A DNA stretch of 64,000 nucleotides, taken from Theristus sp. LFF4_11 (taxonomy: Eukaryota > Nematoda > Chromadorea > Monhysterida > Xyalidae). This document shows positions 29,201 to 41,700 of this stretch, one piece after another. The position numbers and the translations under genes are program-made. The notes beneath the pieces are model-generated. The model searched no databases. It was not told the DNA's origin and saw only the letters and a list, made by a program, of their open reading frames with translations. Location: contig JASANC010001605.1 in assembly GCA_030248135.1 (NCBI GenBank), positions 1 to 64,000 of the forward strand. Direction: 5' to 3'. The first letter of the stretch is position 1. Each line of letters starts with the position of its first letter.

Positions 29201-32200
29201 ATAATGCGAAATGCACCAAGTCACCACACCATCATTACACATTTTTCCGATAATCGTGACAAAAGACAATACAGAATGGCCGAATAAATACGGCGCTGCA
29301 CTCCTTGTATTTTTCCATCAAGGCGGGATTAGTCGCAGACTAGGTATTGTCTTTTTCAAGAATGCCAAGATATTTCTCAATCGTGAGTTCAACAAACAAA
29401 TAACGAACAGAATAGCACGAACAAATGAATCAATTTGAAAAAAAACACGATTAATTTGACCCACAAATGGCTTTCTGAAAATTTTTTTACATTCAAATTT
29501 CACGCTTTCCTTGCATGTTGAAAAAAAGATGCCAAGTTTACGTACACATAAAAGCAGAACACTCCGCTACCTCAAAAATGTAAAATACGCAGAAAAATGC
29601 AATGTTCATGCAGATATCCATGCAGATGCAGATAAATTTATGAACCTGGAAACACTACATGTGTATCTTGATTTATCTGTTTTTCTTACAAAAATTATCT
29701 GCCCGGGTTTCTGCAGGTGCATGTGTTTCTGCATCTGCATCTGTTAAAAATCTACATCTAGACATGCCTCAACATTTGCACCTTTTTTCTGAGTGAAGAA
29801 ATTATTAAAAGCAAAAACAAACGTATCAAATAGAGACAAACTGCCTTAAATCAGGTGCAACTTGTGTTGCTTGAGCTGATCAACGCACATACATTTGAAC
29901 ATACTCCAATCAAAAGAGCTCAAATCAAGTACACAAAAACTCCGCCCATTTCAGTTTACACTAAGCAACAAACATTTGTTCTGTGCTGTGATTGGTTGAA
30001 CATAGGCAGACTCTTGTGTTCGTGAGCAGATCCATTCGCTGGGGACAGAAAAATGTTACAAAACACCGATAACAAAAGCCAAGTGTGGCACTGACTGTTT
30101 TTTATATCTACATAAATCTTATACTAGAAACTTTTTCCTGATGCTTTAGGCTTTATTTAATAGTATACTACAATACTATTATAGTTTTGGTTATTCTGTT
30201 GGCAACAGCACTGAACACTTACGAATACACACTGGTATTCTATGCACTGTGCAACCTCTATCATACACCGTATACAGATACATCGTAGATACACACAGGC
30301 GATACATTAATCGTGTCGTAATAATGTTGATACTTCTGTCGCGTTCGCTCAAACTTTTTTATTTTCCGAAGTTGCCGTCACCACCATTTGCACTCGTTTC
30401 ATTTATTCATCGCGTACTTTTTCACAACACCAGAACACATTTCTTGATTTTCGTGCACGTTTTTTTGCACTGAAAACACACATGCGCAAAAATACGAACG
30501 AAAAAAATTATTGTGCACATTTTGTAGTTGATTTATTTCGAATTCTTTTGCGCTGTCGTGTACTTTTTTCACGTTTACTTTAGTTCTTTCTACAATGTTT
30601 TTTTACTTGGAGTTACTGAAAAACTGAAAATAAAACTTTTGCGTTGTAGACGTGCAAGTGCCTGGGAAGGTAAACGTTTCTGCGCCGGGTTCACAATTGA
30701 TTGGTTGGTTCTACATGGCCCACAACGTGATATTAGACTTTATTTCCTGGACGCTCTTAGTTCATAGTTTCCAGCAAATGACTTTACTACCACATGCTTA
30801 TAATTGTTAATCCTCTACAGTGTAGCTTTTACATATATGCATGTATTTCATGCTTTAATATGGTTGTACATACATACACAATACACATACAATGTATGTA
30901 TGAATGAAATGTTACTGTGCACAACTTAAAAAATTATGGCAAAACACTATAAATATTTTTCAGACAATTGAAATTTATTCCTTTTTGAACTCAAGAACTC
31001 GAAAGCTGCTTTTGGTTTTCCATACGCGTCAAATACATGTCTCATCATACTCGGGGACGGGTGCAAACTGATATCAATAAGCAAGCACAACATTGCCAGG
31101 AGCAAGTTTCAGCAAAAACAAAAGGAGTGCTGATACGACATGGCACTAAAAAACTACTAGCCAGACGTAATAATGGTTTAAAATCGTTTTTTAGTGTTGG
31201 TGCACTCGTGTTTTTTTGTTTAACTATGTTTTTTGTTATCGGTATGCTGTTCGGCGTCAAAAAAAGATAAGTTACAATGTGCGTAAAGCATAGGGTGAAA
31301 AAGACAATGCATCATCATCATTGTTTGAAGCTACTTTTCAAAGTGGTCCGCTGTTAAAATATATTGAGAAATACATTGCGTTGCAAAATGTACCAAAATA
31401 TTGTCAATGCGTAGAACAGTAGAAATAATGTTATTGCCATTCACACCAAAGATTTATATCACGCATGTCGTACACCGGTTTTTTGTTCGTCTTTTTTCCT
31501 GCGATTTTTTCGTTTCGACCGCAGAAATTAATCGGCTTGAAAAAGGTCGTTAAAACTGCTTGTATTCCGCGCTCTGCCACATTATCATCTCTTTTTGCCG
31601 AATTTTGAAAGTGAGTCCCTCCTCTAACAATAAATTATCATCGCTATCCGTTCGTGTTTTTTTAGTATAAAATAAATATATAAAGTATACAGTAAGTTAC
31701 AACAACGCACCTGAATATTCTTTTAGGTATTCTTGATTGAATCTAGTTGGAATAAAACCGACGTTTAAAATACTACAACGGTGTGCGAAAATGTTTCAGT
31801 TGCCGGTGGGTTTTTTTAGTCGTTGAAATTGATGAGCAATTCATCATTCAACCAACAATCGTGGGTTAGGTGATCAGGATATAAAATATAATTACTCAAA
31901 TTGTCCCTTCAACCGCACAATGTACTTTGTAAAATCAGAACCAACCAAACCCTACAGTGTACATCAAATGTCCAATCCGACATGTTATCCTGGGGCTACA
32001 ACCAAAAAGGATAACAAAACTAAATCGAAAAAAACGGTATAAAGCTATGAAATCTTAAAAACAAACCACAAAATCTCAACATTTTTATTCAGGCATTCGA
32101 CAGTCGAGCTGAACTACAAGTACACAACCAAGTGCATATGCGTGAGGCTAAACCGTACAAGTGTACCAATTGCGGCAAGGGCTTCGCGAACAGCTCGTAC

Positions 32201-34426
32201 CTTTCGCAACACATGCGAATTCATCTGAACTTGAAGCCATTTGGGCCATGTTCGTTTTGCAACAGAAAGGTTAGTTAAGTTGACAGCTAGAAAAACAAAA
32301 CTTTTACACCATTCGATCTATTATGCTATATGCAAAGCTAAACTGACGCTCAAATTCCAGTTCACTCAGCTGTCCCATCTGCAACAGCACATGCGTACGC
32401 ACACCGGCGAGAAACCGTACAAATGCAAGGAAGCTGGCTGCGAAAAAGCGTTTTCACAGCTTTCTAACTTGCAATCACACTCGCGATGCCATCAGACTGA
32501 CAAACCATACAAGTGTAACAGGTACGGTAATACATACAGTGTACATAAATTGAAAGTAAGCGTTTGGGTCGGGTTTTCAAAACATAGGCAGGCGCTAAAA
32601 ACCAAAAACCTGTCTGTTCTTTTTTAACAGATGTTTGGCGTTCTTTAGGACTCTATTGGAAATAACGGAGTCGGGCGGTTTGATTGAGGTCAGCATCAGA
32701 TAAACCGAATTCCTTGTCATTAATTCTGAGTTAAACGAGAACTCCAAAGCAAACAGTTAAAGCAAATGCTGATTGATGTGCATGATTGCGGATTTATTTA
32801 GCAGAATGTTATCATTTTAGTTTTCCGTTCTGTTTTGCAGCTGTTACAAATGCTTCTCAGATGAAATGGAACTGCTTGATCACATACCGAAACACAAGGA
32901 GTCCAAGCATTTGAAGGTATTTTCAATCGAACTACACCAGTGATGAAAATGACTCTAACCAACTATTCTGGCTAAAAAAACTTTGGTTTTTTATGGCATG
33001 ACATAGTGGCGTTGCTTTGTAGTTGTGTACACATTACTTTTTAATTCTTGTCGCTTCTAACGCTTATGTTGTGATTGTATTAACATGTATTTTTCCAAAA
33101 CTGTTTTTTGCATAAATCGTTGTTATTTCACACATTCCATTAAGTTTTAACCAAATAAACGGACTCAATGTAATTGCTCATATGAGCCCGTATCGAAATC
33201 AATGCCAAACTGTGGAACTTTCACTTACAGAAGCACATTTGCCCGTATTGCGGAAAGTCATACACGCAGCAGACCTATCTTGCCAAGCACATGGTCAAAC
33301 ACTCCGACCGTCGTGATCGTGACATCAGGCTACGGTAAGTACAAGCGTTTGTTCTGGAACACTTCACCGACCAATTCTTTCTAGCCACGCAAAGTTGTGT
33401 AAGCAAAAATGACATCGTGAACAATTGTTTTTCTTCAATTTTAGAACACAATTTGACATTCAAATGTACGTATCGCATTGAAACAGTCGAACAGCACGAA
33501 TACACATTCTAATAAGAAACGTTAATTCTGCTACCATTCTGAAACGTTCTGACCATATTTTCAAGGACAACACTTGCTGAAAAATAATCTTCAATCACAC
33601 ACAAACACACAGTTCTATCACAATAACTATATTTCTGTTGCAGTGAGATGAGCGCAGACAGCACGTGGCCAGCAACATCGTCAGCACACATTTGTAGTGT
33701 GCATGGCATTCCCGACTCATGTGCCGACACGAACACGACCTCTCATTTAACATTTGCCGCGAGTAAGTGCACACTGCTTCTTTTCTGTTAACTGTTCAAA
33801 AGCTGGTTAACGAACGTTCATTCTGAATTGGCACCTGTCATTCCAATTATCCAACAGCAAGAAAACTTGTGCTACAGATCAGTTTGCGGGAGCTCAAGCT
33901 CAACGCATGATGCAGCAGGCAGCTGCAGCGCAACAAAGTGCCACCAATTATTCAACGGCGGCCAGCGCTACTGATCCGTCTTCAGCGTTTCAGCAGTTAG
34001 CTGGCCTGGCTGCCAATTTCACGCGGGGCACACCACTTGCTGCAGCAAGTGGCGCACCGCGGCCTAACTACTTTGCCACACCTTACGATACGTTCAAGTC
34101 ACCGACAACTTCACACGTCGCAAGCGCCATACAACAGACTAGCAAGCAAGAGTGAGTCAACACCCAGTTTTGCATATGCACATCTGATCTTAGCTCAAAA
34201 AACCAACAATTATTATCGCAAATACGTTTTCAGCACTGATTCTCAAGTTTAATCACCAAAATTGCACCTCGAACAAAATAGAAGTTATCACAGGGCTGCC
34301 GCCATGCCACCTGGAGGATTAATCAGTCTATCGGACATCCAACGTTACGCCGGTCAAACATCTGCAGCAGCCGGTAATGCTGACTTGACAGCGATGTTTG
34401 GCATGACGAGGACCTCGTACTGTTGA
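11198..34426 (+). CDS. lin-29: C2H2 zinc-finger transcription factor, rotund/squeeze/LIN-29 (ZNF362/ZNF384) family
   Basis: Coding exons: 11198-11261, 17429-17701, 17786-18075, 18152-18242, 18318-18451, 32093-32269, 32361-32521, 32841-32916, 33231-33334, 33644-33762, 33878-34151, 34282-34426. All junctions have GT and AG and matching phase, giving about 635 residues. The N-terminus is rich in Gln, Asn, Ser and Ala. Six C2H2 fingers occupy residues 279-446, including the family signatures [29 protein letters not shown] and KHKESKHLK; a Gln/Ala-rich tail follows. Finger 1 (CKIC...HNQVH) is split by the 13.6-kb intron. Family members are nuclear DNA-binding regulators: LIN-29 drives the larva-to-adult switch in nematodes, and rotund and squeeze act in fly appendage and neuronal development. 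The finger assignment is very secure. Exon 1 is inferred only from phase and composition. Whether the orthologue should be called lin-29, rn or sqz depends on the phylum. Confidence 0.88.
11262..17428 (+). other. Intron 1 of the zinc-finger gene
   Basis: About 6.2 kb, AT-rich, without further coding exons that I can support. It contains the 718-bp mariner-type element at 16348-17065. It ends with the acceptor GGTTTATTTCAG. Confidence 0.5.
16348..17065. mobile_element. 718-bp non-autonomous mariner-type element
   Basis: Begins CAGGGTGGGCCAGAAGTGG and ends with the complement of CAGGGTGGCAGAAATAGTGG, flanked by TA on both sides. Just inside the left end, CTAACTTAGATTTGCGC is tandemly duplicated (around 16408-16446). 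No transposase motif is recognisable. A decayed relative appears at about 42317-43013. Confidence 0.8.
17429..18451 (+). other. Zinc-finger gene exons 2-5 (activation-type region and first half of finger 1)
   Basis: Four exons (17429-17701, 17786-18075, 18152-18242, 18318-18451) separated by introns of 75-84 nt. They encode Asn runs, a run of ten Gln and Ser/Thr-rich linkers, typical of disordered activation or interaction regions. The last exon ends ...[10 protein letters not shown], the two metal-binding cysteines of finger 1. The donor after exon 3 is the less usual GTTGGG (18076). The alternative GTAATC five bases downstream would break the frame. Confidence 0.8.
18566..19707. mobile_element. 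Foldback mariner derivative, copy 1 (1142 bp)
   Basis: Begins CAGGGTGTCCCAAAA, ends TTTTGGGACACCCTG, with TA on both sides. The outer ~450 bp of each side (18566-19017 and 19265-19707) are inverted copies of one another, so the element is a large hairpin with a spacer of about 250 bp. Both arms carry the same transposase C-terminal coding segment, pointing outward. A second copy with the same architecture but opposite orientation lies at 43071-44203, so the rearranged form itself has been mobile. Confidence 0.85.
18700..19515. pseudogene. Duplicated transposase C-terminal fragments inside foldback element copy 1
   Basis: Minus strand: [19 protein letters not shown] (around 19160-19090), then, after a gap and stops, [19 protein letters not shown] and an acidic tail down to 18700. 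Plus strand: [15 protein letters not shown] (from 19198), then [19 protein letters not shown] and the related acidic tail to 19515. The two acidic tails ([11 protein letters not shown] and DDNDVYPES) are clearly homologous. The N-terminal half of the transposase is missing. These are pseudogene pieces of a Tc1/mariner-type transposase. Confidence 0.75.
20500..20546 (+). repeat. AAAG-type simple repeat
   Basis: A run of imperfect AAAG tetranucleotides within the large intron. Confidence 0.8.
25662..26289. mobile_element. 628-bp mariner-type non-autonomous element
   Basis: Begins CAGGGTGATCAAA and ends TTTGATCACCCTG, with TA flanks at 25660-25661 and 26290-26291. Matching sub-terminal segments on the two sides (CTCTTGAGCTGAAACTTA and its complement, near 25720 and 26216) extend the inverted repeat inward to about 70-80 bp. 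No transposase motif is readable. Confidence 0.82.
26619..26960 (+). CDS. Possible alternative first exon of the zinc-finger gene
   Basis: An ATG-initiated open frame of 114 codons inside the large intron. It is rich in Asn and Ala ([15 protein letters not shown]...) and ends FMLYCK directly before GTCGGT, a possible donor. The exon ends in phase 0, exactly what the exon at 32093 needs. Splicing there would replace the Cys pair of finger 1 and give a five-finger protein. In C. elegans, lin-29 is known to make two isoforms, LIN-29A and a shorter LIN-29B, from different promoters, so an internal start is plausible. The donor is weak and no RNA evidence is available. Confidence 0.45.
28542..28600 (+). 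repeat. CA-rich microsatellite
   Basis: Imperfect CA/CATA repeats, ending in ACACACACAAACACAC. Confidence 0.7.
32093..33334 (+). other. Zinc-finger exons (second half of finger 1 to finger 6)
   Basis: Four exons (32093-32269, 32361-32521, 32841-32916, 33231-33334). Finger 2 is CTNC...HMRIH; finger 3 is CSFC...HMRTH and starts after KPFGP; finger 4 has the C-x4-C form CKEAGC...HSRCH; finger 5 is CNSC...HIPKH, with the Ser of CNSC formed across the intron; finger 6 is CPYC...HMVKH. All metal ligands are present. Linkers such as [10 protein letters not shown] are standard DNA-binding linkers. Confidence 0.92.
33644..34426 (+). other. C-terminal exons of the zinc-finger gene
   Basis: Exons 33644-33762, 33878-34151 and 34282-34426 encode a Thr/Ser-rich stretch, then [17 protein letters not shown], an Ala/Gln/Thr-rich region and an ending in MTRTSYC and stop. 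An acceptor at 33856 in the same region would lead quickly to a stop; the acceptor at 33877 keeps the frame. The donor GTGAGT at 34152 and the acceptor at 34281 give the final exon in phase. Confidence 0.75.
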
Positions 34427-35329
34427 AAAAAGTATGCAATCATCCCATCAGGGATAAAACCCAAATCGGATGGCTGCTGTGAACAATGAACAATATATTC
34501 AATTTACAAATACCCACGCTGTTTACTATTACTGTTCATTTACCGGTGTGCGACTGCACATGCTACATTATCATCAAAAATCGATATTCGCACTGTACAA
34601 AGGCTAACATTACATACAACTTCGAGAATACAGTGGACAAAACAACCATGAGTTTCGCTTCGCTGACGATCATCATCATGACACTGGTACACGAGGCAAT
34701 CCTCGACACTTTCAACACATCACCGTCGAAAAAACTGCAAAAACCAGCGCAACTTACCAACAACACCGCTGGAAGACTCATATGCGTCATTGATAAATGC
34801 ATTTGTTTTCGTTTTCAAAATCAACCGAAACTTGTATTGATAACTACTTTTCAACAAACTTTGTCAAGCTGGTACTTGAACTCATGCAACTACATAGCAA
34901 CAAATTCAACCTTAGAGGTTTTCCCATTACTGAAACATCATGCAGTGCTTCGCATTTTAAATGCGAAGACATGTATCACATAACTTTTTTGAAGAACGGT
35001 ATATGATGGCCGCGTGCGCTCTTGATTGTTTCGTTCCACAACTGTTCTCGAATACTATTCGCGCTAATGTTAATTAAACTGTTAATTTGAACTTGAAATT
35101 AAGGTACGTGCTCGAAACTGTTTTGACCGCTAAAAGCCGTCTATGACACTGCCCATCAATTTATCACATTGTTCTCTGTTTTTATAAATAACTCTTCTAC
35201 AGCAAAGTTTAATTTCCTTCAAAACATCAACAAACTTAAAAAAAGTCTACATTGTAACGAGTAAAATGAAAGTTTTTTTCAACTTTATAAACTCCTGTCC
35301 TGCCTTGAATTCCACTGGCGAAAAATAAA
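34427..35329 (+). terminator. 3' UTR with candidate polyadenylation signal
   Basis: AT-rich sequence follows the stop at 34424-34426. A canonical AATAAA occurs at 35324-35329. Whether an earlier variant signal is used cannot be told. Confidence 0.35.
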
Positions 35330-38300
35330 ACTGGAATTGGTTTTGTGTTGCTTCAGCCACTTTGTTGCTCAGTGCTTTGCTAACGCTTCATTTCCTGTTG
35401 TTGCTGTTGTATACGTTTGTCGGTAGTTGCATTATGCGTAAATACTTTTCTAATACTGCAAAAATCTGGCAACGGATTTAATACAACGAAACAACGTCAA
35501 TTTCATACTTTCAGTAACTAATACATGTATGAAATATCTATAAGAGTTGAACCCAAAGAGCGTTTCCTAATATAATAACTTAAAAAACAAGCTAAATTAC
35601 CAGATTTTTGCGGCACTAGCGGACAGTGCTTTTTTATCAATGACTATTGATTACGTTGAATGTGCGGTTAAAGTCGGAGTCAGACCATGTAGCCTTCTTT
35701 TTGTGATGGAAATATGTTAGCCTGGTGCATCTATTACCGGTTTTTGATCTCCGTTCATGAACATGCGATGTTAGACGTTTACTCTTTTTAGTTCAAGTAA
35801 AATGTTTCGCTTAACAAACAAGCCAACCAACATGTAACATGCACTGACTGTGGTTAATCAACTTTTAAATTTTCCGATACTTTGACTGCAGTTTTATCTT
35901 TCATTTAGGACTCATTCAAGTTGTACATGTTTATTAACGTGCTGTCGATCTGGCCTAGTCAGAAACGGGGTATTCATTGAAAACTGTTAAAATCTTGAAT
36001 TCGTGTGTTGTGCACTGTTATGAAATTGTTTTTTTTTAAGTTTGAAATTGAATTAACCGAGTTACCCAGTCGAAAGTACATGTACAATTTATTAACGTCG
36101 TTTTTACTTTCACAGTTTTAAACCATTTTATAGTGGCATTCTTGAAAAAATGCTTTTATGTAGGGCCCACAAGGACTACCTAGCTGAACTACCTGCTGTA
36201 CGTGTGGTGTGCTCGTTAACAATACAAAGGACAACCATTATTAAAGCTGACTACAGTTTTCCCGCAACAGCTTTGAATTGAAAAACTCGTTTGTTATCAC
36301 CCTCTTTTCGCTATTGTAATTAAAACAATTTTCAAACTAACAATTGTAAGGACACACTATTCAAACGAATGGAAATCCGTTTCTTTGCATTTTTGTTATA
36401 CAGGTTGCCTTTTAAGAGTAACGTCAAAAATCACATTTGCAGTTAACATGCTTTTTACGTTTCATCGTTGGATCGAATCACGAAAAGTTAACGGGTGAAT
36501 AATGGTTTCAAGCACAATGGCATTTTATAATTTGAATCGCATGAAAAGTGGCTGCATATATACCTGTTGCTGTTGTCACAATTCTATCTAGATATGATGT
36601 GAACGTTGTGAAACAACGAAACTATGTCTTGTTCTGTTTATTTGATTATACTGTTACCGAATACCAACAGTTGATCTGACTGATTTATGTTCTGTAAACT
36701 GGAAACAGTAATAATATTCACATTCTTTTTAATTCATGCCCACATTTCAATCATCCATCCAAGCGCAGCTCCTTAAGTTTCAGTCTATTTATATTTGATT
36801 TACTCAGTTGAAAAATAGCGTTGTGTTGTATTTTTTGATACATTCAATGTGTTCAGTGCAAGCAATCTTATATTGTTATAATGAATTTTAAACAAAATGT
36901 AAATTCACAAAAAAAACAAAACCTGTTTCCGTATAGAAAAAACTAAAATCGCTTGTCTTCAAACTCACCATCACTGTTTTATAACGTTATGATCAATCGT
37001 AGGACAGCTTCGACAGTGGACGACATTTCAACACACATGCGCAAAGCGCAAGTTTCAAGCGTCTTTTACCCAGTTGAACATGCTAATCCTGGGTTACTGC
37101 GCTGTGGTTACTGTCAACAGTTGAATGTATGTACGCGGTACGCTACACTGTAGTGACTGAAATCTTATCAGCAAAGTTTGTTCAACTGAAGAAAAAATTG
37201 CGGAAATTTTTACACCGCTTGTTTATTGTTTATTTTAGTATGTTTTGTCTTCTTCGGCACTGTTTTGTTACTAACTTCTCAAATTTCGTCTTGATTATAT
37301 GAATATGTTCATGATCATACAGTGGCAACCACTGTCTAAACGTTAACGTTTGTCAAAAACTTTCTTTGTTCAGTTTTTGTTTGTGTTGATCGTATTTTTT
37401 GATTATATTTGATTACTAATTTGTAATTCAGAAAAAAACGCGTACTGTCGATACATCAAACCTTTCACGTTTTTAATGATGTGAAACTGTGTTTTTTTAA
37501 TATTGATAACAGTACCAACAGATGTGTAGTTCAAGACAATTGTGTTTAGCAGATAACAACTGTTTTGCTTTTGTTTTCTTTAATGATTCTTTCTTTATAA
37601 CTTGTACACGTGTGACAAAAAATGACAACAATATTACCTGTGAATGTTTGAAAAACATTGTTGATTTGATGTTGGACTGTCAGCCGACCACATGAATACT
37701 GCTGCATGAAATATGTATATTTTTCATTGTGCTGTTCTGTGTGATCTGCAAAAATGGTGTATGTTTCTGCGAGCCTATGAACTAAAAAGTCAAGTGTCAC
37801 CAAACGTGCGCAGCTGATTAATTAGACTAAGAACAACGAATTGACTCTCTGATCAGAGAACGACAAGCGATAAAGATTGCGTGTGTGCTGCAATGGTGAA
37901 CTCTTGGTAAAAAAATACATTTACGCAGAGGCAAACATAAACACATTTACTCGAAATGACAACAAATCGGAAGGAGCATAAACTTTATTTTTCGTTTCAA
38001 CTAAGGATAAAATGCCATGTTGCATTTGCATTCTGCATGCCTAGGTACCAAACCAACAGTAATTATTTGGCACCTGGCCCATCGAATCAGGAAATGAATT
38101 ATAGCACAAAACAAACAATAATTATTTGGCATCTGGCCCACCGAATCGGGAAATGCATTTGTAGCAATGCATCTTTTTCGGAGTACTCTTAAACCAAAAT
38201 AAATGTGATTTTCAAAATGAGCAGGTCTAAAAAGTCAACTTTAATTGATTCGATAAACTTTTAATTTAGTGCTTGGTTCGTTTTAGATTTTTCTTGTGCC

Positions 38301-38779
38301 TTAACGTGCATGCGAAAAACATTTTTCCTAATGGGTCTGAAACAAAGATTGAAAAGTGTTAAAATGCGTTAAAATAGTGTTTTTAAGTGCAGTGAAGTTC
38401 AATTTTAGTTTGACGCAGTTTTTTTTGAGTTTTGCAAAATACAGTTGTGCGATATCATCGTTCAATCGTTTTCAACTCCCAAAATTCTTTTAAAGAACTT
38501 TTAGTAAAAAACCGGTTTTTTTATTTTTGCAAAAAACAAAACAAAAATAAAATCTTTTCAATTATGAATTATGAATTGGTCAGAAAAAGTGGCAAAATGA
38601 AAAACGGTTCATTAAAGCTCAATAAACATGTATTATAAAATATTAAAAAGGAAGCAATATAATATAAAAGCAAACAAATCAAGTATGCGTGTATTTCTCT
38701 TGCACTGTCCATCACTGTCATAATTTTATGACGCGGTTGAAACACACACACACAGATACATGATAAAATTTCTGTCTGG
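35330..38779. other. AT-rich intergenic sequence with one short tandem duplication
   Basis: No gene is recognisable. At 38050-38165 a segment of about 60 bp is present twice in tandem (TAATTATTTGGCACCTGGCC and TAATTATTTGGCATCTGGCC). Nothing else is supported. Confidence 0.5.
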
Positions 38780-41700
38780 CCAGATTGATACAAGCCCGAT
38801 TGAGCCAATCCCGATTGAGCCGAGCCCGATGGAGACTGGGCAGATTGATACAAGCCCGATTGAGACTGGTCGGATTGAGACTGACCAAATTGATACAAGC
38901 CAGATTGAGCCGAGCCCGATTAAGACTGACCAAATTGATACAAGCCCGATTGAGACTGGTCGGATTGAGACTGACCAAATTGATACAAGCCAGATTGAGC
39001 CGAGCCCGATTGAGACTGGACTGACCAAATTGATACAAGCCCGATTGAGACTGGTCGGATTGAGACTGACCAAATTGATACAAGCCAGATTGAGCCGTGC
39101 CCTATTGAGACTGACCAAATTGATACAAGCCAGATTGAGCCGTGCCCTATTGAGACTGACCAAATTGATACAAGCAAGATTGAGCCGTGCCCGATTGAGA
39201 CTGACCAAATTGATACAAGCCAGATTGAGCCGTGCCCTATTGAGACTGACCAAATTGATACAAGCCAGATTGAGCCGTGCCCTATTGAGACTGACCAAAT
39301 TGATACAAGCAAGATTGAGCCGTGCCCGATTGAGACTGACCAAATTGATACAAGCCAGATTGAGCCGAGCCCGATTGAGACTGACCAAATTGATACAAGC
39401 CCGATTGAGACTGGTCGGATTGAGACTGACCAAATTGATACAAGCCAGATTGAGCCGAGCCCGATTGAGACTGGACTGACCAAATTGATACAAGCCCGAT
39501 TGAGACTGGTCGGATTGAGACTGACCAAATTGATACAAGCCAGATTGAGCCGTGCCCTATTGAGACTGACCAAATTGATACAAGCAAGATTGAGCCGTGC
39601 CCGATTGAGACTGACCAAATTGATACAAGCCAGATTGAGCCGTGCCCTATTGAGACTGACCAAATTGATACAAGCAAGATTGAGCCGTGCCCTATTGAGA
39701 CTGACCAAATTGATACAAGCCAGATTGAGCCGTGCCCTATTGAGACTGACCAAATTGATACAAGCCAGATTGAGCCGTGCCCTATTGAGACTGACCAAAT
39801 TGATACAAGCAAGATTGAGCCGTGCCCGATTGAGACTGACCAAATTGATACAAGCCAGATTGAGCCGTGCCCGATTGAGACTGACCAAATTGATACAAGC
39901 CAGATTGAGCCGAGCCCGATTGAGACTGACCAAATTGATACAAGCCCGATTGAGACTGGTCGGATTGAGACTGACCAAATTGATACAAGCCAGATTGAGC
40001 CGAGCCCGATTGAGACTGACCAAATTGATACAAGCCCGATTGAGACTGGTCGGATTGAGACTGACCAAATTGATACAAGCCAGATTGAGCCGAGCCCGAT
40101 TGAGACTGGACTGACCAAATTGATACAAGCCCGATTGAGACTGGTCGGATTGAGACTGACCAAATTGATACAAGCCAGATTGAGCCGTGCCCTATTGAGA
40201 CTGACCAAATTGATACAAGCCAGATTGAGCCGTGCCCTATTGAGACTGACCAAATTGATACAAGCAAGATTGAGCCGTGCCCGATTGAGACTGACCAAAT
40301 TGATACAAGCCAGATTGAGCCGTGCCCTATTGAGACTGACCAAATTGATACAAGCAAGATTGAGCCGTGCCCTATTGAGACTGACCAAATTGATAAAAGC
40401 CAGATTGAGCCGTGCCCTATTGAGACTGACCAAATTGATACAAGCCAGATTGAGCCGTGCCCTATTGAGACTGACCAAATTGATACAAGCAAGATTGAGC
40501 CGTGCCCGATTGAGACTGACCAAATTGATACAAGCCAGATTGAGCCGTGCCCGATTGAGACTGACCAAATTGATACAAGCCAGATTGAGCCGTGCCCTAT
40601 TGAGACTGACCAAATTGATACAAGCCAGATTGAGCCGTGCCCTATTGAGACTGACCAAATTGATACAAGCCAGATTGAGCCGTGCCCTATTGAGACTGAC
40701 CAAATTGATACAAGCCAGATTGAGCCGTGCCCTATTGAGACTGACCAAATTGATACAAGCCAGATTGAGCCGTGCCCGATTGAGACTGACCAAATTGATA
40801 CAAGCCAGATTGAGCCGTGCCCTATTGAGACTGACCAAATTGATACAAGCCAGATTGAGCCGTGCCCTATTGAGACTGACCAAATTGATACCAGCAAGAT
40901 TGAGCCGTGCCCGATTGAGACTGACCAAATTGATACAAGCCAGATTGAGCCGTGCCCGATTGAGACTGACCAAATTGATACAAGCCAGATTGAGCCGTGC
41001 CCTATTGAGACTGACCAAATTGATACAAGCCAGATTGAGCCGTGCCCTATTGAGACTGACCAAATTGATACAAGCCAGATTGAGCCGTGCCCTATTGAGA
41101 CTGACCAAATTGATACAAGCCAGATTGAGCCGTGCCCTATTGAGACTGACCAAATTGATACAAGCAAGATTGAGCCGTGCCCGATTGAGACTGACCAAAT
41201 TGATACAAGCCCGATTGAGACTGGTCGGATTGAGACTGACCAAATTGATACAAGCCAGATTGAGCCGAGCCCGATTGAGACTGACCAAATTGATACAAGC
41301 CCGATTGAGACTGGTCGGATTGAGACTGACCAAATTGATACAAGCCAGATTGAGCCGAGCCCGATTGAGACTGGACTGACCAAATTGATACAAGCCCGAT
41401 TGAGACTGGTCGGATTGAGACTGACCAAATTGACACAAGCCAGATTGAGCCGTGCCCTATTGAGACTGACCAAATTGATACAAGCCAGAGTGAGCCGTGC
41501 CCTATTGAGACTGACCAAATTGATACAAGCAAGATTGAGCCGTGCCCGATTGAGACTGACCAAATTGATACAAGCCAGATTGAGCCGTGCCCTATTGAGA
41601 CTGACCAAATTGATATAAGCAAGATTGAGCCGTGCGCTATTGAGACTGACCAAATTGATACAAGCCAGATTGAGCCGTGCCCTATTGAGACTGACCAAAT

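Larger units (their letters stand above)
18452..32092 (+). other. 13.6-kb intron splitting zinc finger 1
   Basis: It separates the Cys pair (18318-18451) from the His pair (32093-32269) of finger 1. It holds the foldback element 18566-19707, an AAAG-type simple repeat, a locally CG-richer patch near 20860-21240, a possible alternative first exon at 26619-26960, the TA-flanked element 25662-26289 and a CA-rich microsatellite. No other coding exon is supported. Its size suggests it carries regulatory sequence for an internal promoter. Confidence 0.65.

Noticed and set aside
29608..29745. Possible microRNA-type hairpin from CATGCAGATGCAGAT and GCATCTGCATCTG
   Set aside because: The stem is only about 13 bp with a loop near 100 nt, unlike a microRNA precursor, and the sequence is simple-repeat-like.
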